Shown piece after piece: positions 15,343 through 18,401 of a DNA stretch of 18,401 nt. Position numbers and translations under genes: made by a program. Under the pieces are notes generated by a model. The model saw nothing but the letters and a program-made list of their open reading frames with translations, was not told where the DNA came from and ran no database searches. Each line of letters begins with the position of its first letter. Position 1 is the stretch's first letter. Source of the stretch: an uncultured Akkermansia sp. (GTDB lineage: Bacteria; Verrucomicrobiota; Verrucomicrobiia; Verrucomicrobiales; Akkermansiaceae); NCBI GenBank assembly GCA_900766865.1, contig CAAFXA010000064.1, positions 1 to 18,401 of the forward strand. Direction: 5' to 3'.

Positions 15343-16226
15343 TACTTGTCACTCTGCATCAGGAACACGCCCCCCGGCACCATCTCCGTCGGCACATGAA
15401 TGAGCACGGAATCCTTCAGAGCATCCACCCCCAGCATCGTCAGCTCATCAGGGCCGCACAGCAGCGGCTTTACCCCACGCAGCACCACACCGGGAGCCAG
15501 CTCCATATCGCCGGGGTTGCCTTCCACCATCTTCTGTTGGCTGGCGGTATCAACATCACCAATGCGAGCCTGGATTTCTGCCGCCACTCCAGGAGCCCAA
15601 TCCTCCTGCCGCACACGCGTAACCGTGCTGCCTGTATCCAGCAACAGCTTCAGCTGCTTTCCCCCGCACTGAGTAATCACATGAACGCGCCCGGAAGGCT
15701 CGGCTTCCACAGGTATGGGCGCCACATTCCCGCCGGACGGCAGCCCCCAGTAAAAAGAGTTAGCCTTAAAATCAAAGGTAAAAGGCATAGAACCCAGAAA
15801 ATCCATGCCGATGATACCATCGATTTTCACATCCATCATGCCACGCACCGCAGCAAGATTCAGTACCATCATCGGGTGCAAAGGAGACTCCCCCGGACCG
15901 GCCAGCAAAGGGGCCACCAGCATTTTGACATTCTGGGCAGAGTTACCGCGGAACTTCATCTTGGAGGTATCTATCCACTGCACATTCTGCAACCCGGCAG
16001 CGCTTTCCTCATGCAACACGGTGTGCGTGGCACCGGTGTCCAGCATCATTTTCAGAGGAGTGCCACCCACATACGCGGTCACAATCACCTGCCCGCAGCG
16101 AGCATCACGCTCCATCTTCATCAGAGCCTCGGCTTCCACCCCGGCACTGCCCTGCACCGGCTCTGCAACCACAGCACCACCTGCGGTGCAAAGCCCCAGC
16201 ATCACATAAGCTAATATCTTCTTCAT
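15342..16226 (-). CDS. Exported two-lobed aspartic protease (tandem retropepsin-like)
   Basis: The 294-residue protein has a signal peptide (MKKILAYVMLGLCTAGGAVV, cut near residue 21). It has two retropepsin-like halves. Half one has MMLDTGATHTVL (60-71) and the partner motif DGIIGMDFLG (136-145). Half two has LLLDTGSTVTRV (194-205) and LTMLGVDALKDSVL (262-275). Each DTG supplies a catalytic aspartate (D63 and D197), so one chain could form a complete pepsin-like active site instead of needing a dimer. This suits a periplasmic or secreted peptidase, or a peptide-binding relative. It is the middle gene of a three-gene exported-protein operon: 33 bases after the thioredoxin-fold gene and overlapping the hexosaminidase start by one base. 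No close Shine-Dalgarno sequence is seen. Confidence 0.87.
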   Translation of the reverse strand: MKKILAYVMLGLCTAGGAVVAEPVQGSAGVEAEALMKMERDARCGQVIVTAYVGGTPLKMMLDTGATHTVLHEESAAGLQNVQWIDTSKMKFRGNSAQNVKMLVAPLLAGPGESPLHPMMVLNLAAVRGMMDVKIDGIIGMDFLGSMPFTFDFKANSFYWGLPSGGNVAPIPVEAEPSGRVHVITQCGGKQLKLLLDTGSTVTRVRQEDWAPGVAAEIQARIGDVDTASQQKMVEGNPGDMELAPGVVLRGVKPLLCGPDELTMLGVDALKDSVLIHVPTEMVPGGVFLMQSDK

Positions 16227-16259
16227 AAAATTACTTTTTCCCTGTCTATCGCGCTTCTT

Positions 16260-17204
16260 TTATCGGGGACGACTGGCCTTCAGCATGCGCAGCAACGCCT
16301 CCGAATCCTGAAAATATGTGCGCAGGTAGTGCTGCACCTCAGCGGCTTCATTCTCCGGCAGCAGAGGCAGCACTTCCTCGAACATGCGGCGCGTGGCTTC
16401 GATATCTTCCACCGTTTCCGCCGTCCCCATAGCATACTGGCAGCGCTCCAGCATCACAGCCGAACGGTTAGCGGGCAGCGCCTCACGCAGCTGCTGCTCC
16501 AGCAGACGCCCCAGCTCCGGGCTGTTGATGCGCATACGAGAGCGCTCCGCCAGAAACCGCTTTGCCTGTGCCACCACCGCAGCAGCATCGTGTATACCGG
16601 TCACGTTCCCGGGGTCGTTCTTTGCAATATCATCGCGCAAAGCATCCCGCGCCGCGGCAAATCCTTTCGTCTCCGGGAAGCGCATATAGGCATCATACAG
16701 CGTACGAGCACGCTCCACGCCACTCTGCATGGCTGCCTTGCGGTACAGAGCATTCACCATATAAGCATCCTCCAGCTTCAGAATAGCCTCCTTTACGGAT
16801 TTATCGCCCTCCTGAAAACCACCCAGCACCTCGCCCTGCGGATTCAACACCAGAATAGTCGGGAACGCAGCAACGCCATAGCGCTTGGCCAGGGCTTCAT
16901 TCTGCTGCCGCAGTTCCGGCGCCAGACTGCGGCGCTGCGGCAAGTCCACCTCCATCAGCACAAACTTATCCGCCGCATAAGCGCGAAAATCAGCATTATC
17001 CAGCACATTCCGGCGCAGCAAAATGCACGCGGAGCACCAGTCCGAACCGGTAAAATCCACCAGAACCAGTTTCCCCTCAGCCTCAGCTTTCTGCATGGCC
17101 GCCGGAAAATCAGTCATCCACCCCTCAGCTGCAACAGCAGAAGCCGCCATGGTTACTATCGGCACCAGCGCCGCAAATGTACAGGGAATAAGATTATGCT
17201 TCAT
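16260..17204 (-). CDS. Exported thioredoxin-fold protein with helical C-terminal region
   Basis: From the ATG at 17204 the protein has 314 residues: a signal peptide (about 1-26, MKHNLIPCTFAALVPIVTMA to AVAA), then a thioredoxin domain. KLVLVDFTGSDWCSACILLR carries the active-site CSAC (57-60), and YGVAAFPTILVLNPQGEVLG holds the cis-proline. The remaining 160 or so residues are helical and may form a repeat or dimer domain. The WC.AC with Thr-Gly-Ser before it fits the DUF255/thioredoxin_7-like group seen in exported proteins. A disulfide reductase or isomerase role in the periplasm is likely but its partner is unknown. The frame runs back to 17330, but the predicted -10 box at 17217-17212 excludes the longer forms. 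It is the first gene of an exported-protein operon and diverges from dnaE. Confidence 0.87.
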   Translation of the reverse strand: MKHNLIPCTFAALVPIVTMAASAVAAEGWMTDFPAAMQKAEAEGKLVLVDFTGSDWCSACILLRRNVLDNADFRAYAADKFVLMEVDLPQRRSLAPELRQQNEALAKRYGVAAFPTILVLNPQGEVLGGFQEGDKSVKEAILKLEDAYMVNALYRKAAMQSGVERARTLYDAYMRFPETKGFAAARDALRDDIAKNDPGNVTGIHDAAAVVAQAKRFLAERSRMRINSPELGRLLEQQLREALPANRSAVMLERCQYAMGTAETVEDIEATRRMFEEVLPLLPENEAAEVQHYLRTYFQDSEALLRMLKASRPR

Positions 17205-17211
17205 TACAGGC

Positions 17212-17240
17212 ATTCTACCAAAAATGCACAGGGGGCTCAA
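17212..17240 (-). promoter_or_regulatory. Predicted promoter of the exported-protein operon (leaderless)
   Basis: TTGAGC (17240-17235) and TAGAAT (17217-17212) are 17 bases apart on the minus strand. Seven bases separate the -10 box from the ATG at 17204, so transcription should begin at the start codon. This position rules out the upstream in-frame starts at 17213 and beyond. Confidence 0.6.
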
Positions 17241-17397
17241 GCCTATTTCCCCAGGCATACGCAAAAAGAAAGAAAGCCGCATGGCCCCCGCCAGCATCGG
17301 CAGTCCGGATACCATTTGGATTTCCCTCATCCGCCATCAACAGAAGGACAGGAAAGGACTCTTTTCTGACAACAAACGAGCCGGCATGTGAAACTGC

Positions 17398-17427
17398 TTT
17401 ACTTTACCCCCGATACTATGATAAAAT
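17398..17427 (+). promoter_or_regulatory. Candidate promoter of dnaE (near-leaderless)
   Basis: TTTACT (17398-17403) and TAAAAT (17422-17427) are 18 bases apart; an overlapping TATGAT (17417-17422) is an alternative -10. Either places the start a few bases before the ATG at 17440. No Shine-Dalgarno sequence is seen in GTGTCGCGCACC. The match is weaker than for the other promoters. Confidence 0.4.
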
Positions 17428-17439
17428 GTGTCGCGCACC

Positions 17440-18401
17440 ATGGCCTTTACACACTTACACGTTCACACAGAATACTCGCTGCTGGATGGGATGATTCACA
17501 CGAAAGATCTCATCAAGCGCTGTGCGGAGCTAGGCATGAACTCCGTTGCCATCACAGACCACGGCAACGTGTTCTCCGCCATTGAGTTTATGGTGAACGT
17601 GAAGAAGCACAACAAAGATATTCTGGCCTGGAACAAGGAGCACCCGGACGAAAAGAAGCCGGTATTCAAGCCCATTCTCGGCTGCGAAATCTACCTGTCA
17701 CCCACGCCGCTGGATGTTAAAAAGCAGATTCCCGGCCGCAGGAAATACACCCACCTGGTTCTGCTGTGCGAAAACAACATCGGCTGGGCCAACCTCATCA
17801 AAATCGTATCGCGCGGTCACCTGGAGGGCTTCTACCATAAACCACGAGTGGACATGGCCACGCTGCGCGAGTTCAGTCGCGGGCTCATTTGCCTGACGGG
17901 CTGCGTAGGCGGCCCCATGCAGGAGTGGATATTACAAGACCAGCCAGAGAAAGCAGAGGAAGTCCTGCTGGAGCTCATCGACGTGTTTGGAAAGAACAAC
18001 CTGTTCGTGGAGCTGCAAGACCACGAGCTGGAGGAAGAGCGCCGCTGTACCCCCGAGCTGGTGCGCCTGGCTCGCAAGCACGATGTAGGCCTGGTGGTGA
18101 CAAATGACGCCCACTTCCTGAATGAAAGCGACCACGATGCGCACGACATCCTCATCTGCGTAGGCACAGGCAACAAACGCATGGACGGCAAACGTATGCG
18201 CTACCCACGCAGCGTGTACTTCAAGAGCGAGGAAGAAATGCGTGAACTCTTCCCCGAATACCCGGACGCATACGAAAACACGAACATCATCGCAGAACGC
18301 TGCAATACCTCCATTAAGCTGGACTCCACCTCTACCGCGCGATACCCGGAGTTCGCCCCCGACGATGGCTCTACGCGCGAGGAATACCTGCGCACAATCT
18401 G
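17440..18401 (+). CDS. dnaE: DNA polymerase III alpha subunit (partial, N-terminal 320 residues)
   Basis: DnaE is the replicative polymerase subunit. The visible part holds the PHP domain: FTHLHVHTEYSLLDGM (3-18) with the H-x-H metal motif, VAITDHGNVFSAIEF (36-50), then LGCEIYLSP, KYTHLVLLCENNIGWANLIK, LTGCVGGP and VVTNDAHFLNESDHDAHDIL. The HLHVHTEYS start and the order of motifs match dnaE rather than polC, which begins with an OB domain. The frame is open to the window end; the full protein is usually about 1150-1200 residues, so the polymerase core is outside. The ATG at 17440 gives the standard start. It diverges from the exported-protein operon across 235 bases that contain both predicted promoters and no other gene I can see. 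Confidence 0.96.
   Translation, partial: MAFTHLHVHTEYSLLDGMIHTKDLIKRCAELGMNSVAITDHGNVFSAIEFMVNVKKHNKDILAWNKEHPDEKKPVFKPILGCEIYLSPTPLDVKKQIPGRRKYTHLVLLCENNIGWANLIKIVSRGHLEGFYHKPRVDMATLREFSRGLICLTGCVGGPMQEWILQDQPEKAEEVLLELIDVFGKNNLFVELQDHELEEERRCTPELVRLARKHDVGLVVTNDAHFLNESDHDAHDILICVGTGNKRMDGKRMRYPRSVYFKSEEEMRELFPEYPDAYENTNIIAERCNTSIKLDSTSTARYPEFAPDDGSTREEYLRTI

Noticed and set aside
17205..17330. 42-codon N-terminal extension of the thioredoxin-fold protein
   Set aside because: The predicted -35 and -10 boxes lie inside it, and the signal peptide begins at the ATG at 17204.
16329..17369. Plus-strand frame of 346 codons opposite the thioredoxin-fold gene
   Set aside because: His/Gln/Arg-rich antisense shadow with no recognisable motif; the minus strand has signal peptide, CSAC and cis-Pro.
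1..18401. tRNA or rRNA genes, CRISPR arrays, transposase genes, prophage genes
   Set aside because: I looked through the gaps between genes on both strands and saw no cloverleaf-like sequence, no regularly spaced direct repeats and no transposase or phage motifs. Short RNAs cannot be excluded by eye.

Overview
The window looks like a chromosomal segment of a Verrucomicrobiota bacterium, most likely close to Akkermansia. The strongest pointer is the 1241-residue pilin-like protein at 8151-11876: its N-terminal prepilin segment and its C-terminal GPFL..FINRRL and DTFTVRAYG..AWCEAVVQR motifs match my recollection of the Verru_Chthon cassette protein A family. A secreted family 20 hexosaminidase also fits a mucus-glycan user. 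The species cannot be fixed from the sequence alone. There are no tRNA or rRNA genes, CRISPR arrays or intact transposase genes.

Region 1 (1-7806, all minus strand) is one long ribosomal operon, read from right to left: rpsL, rpsG, fusA, rpsJ, rplC, rplD, rplW, rplB, rpsS, an extra gene, rplV and rpsC (cut by the window edge). The str and S10 operons are joined directly, with no tuf between fusA and rpsJ. The extra gene (789-1499) encodes a probable secreted coiled-coil protein with a small beta-type C-terminal domain. It sits between rpsS and rplV with gaps of only about 20 bases, so it should be transcribed with the ribosomal genes. Almost none of these genes has a recognisable Shine-Dalgarno sequence.

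Region 2 (7807-8150) is the control region of that operon. It holds a candidate promoter with phased A/T tracts upstream, a perfect 11-bp stem with a GGAA loop just after the predicted transcription start, a short alternating purine-pyrimidine run, and the terminator of the upstream gene. Region 3 (8151-12783, minus) carries the giant pilin-like gene. Upstream of it is a two-gene unit, a chagasin-type protease inhibitor followed by a 97-residue unknown protein, which ends in a good intrinsic terminator.

Region 4 (12915-14206, plus) carries a YczE-like membrane protein and a hypoxanthine phosphoribosyltransferase. An 85-bp inverted-repeat element then separates hpt from a convergent minus-strand operon (14305-17204). 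That operon encodes three exported proteins: a thioredoxin-fold protein, a two-lobed aspartic protease with two DTG motifs, and a family 20 hexosaminidase. The hexosaminidase ends early, right beside the element. Diverging from this operon is the start of dnaE (17440 to the window end).

One pattern recurs. The predicted -10 boxes of the chagasin, YczE, thioredoxin-fold and dnaE genes lie only 6-12 bases before the start codon, which implies leaderless or nearly leaderless mRNAs. Together with the scarcity of Shine-Dalgarno sequences, this suggests that SD-independent initiation is common in this organism.
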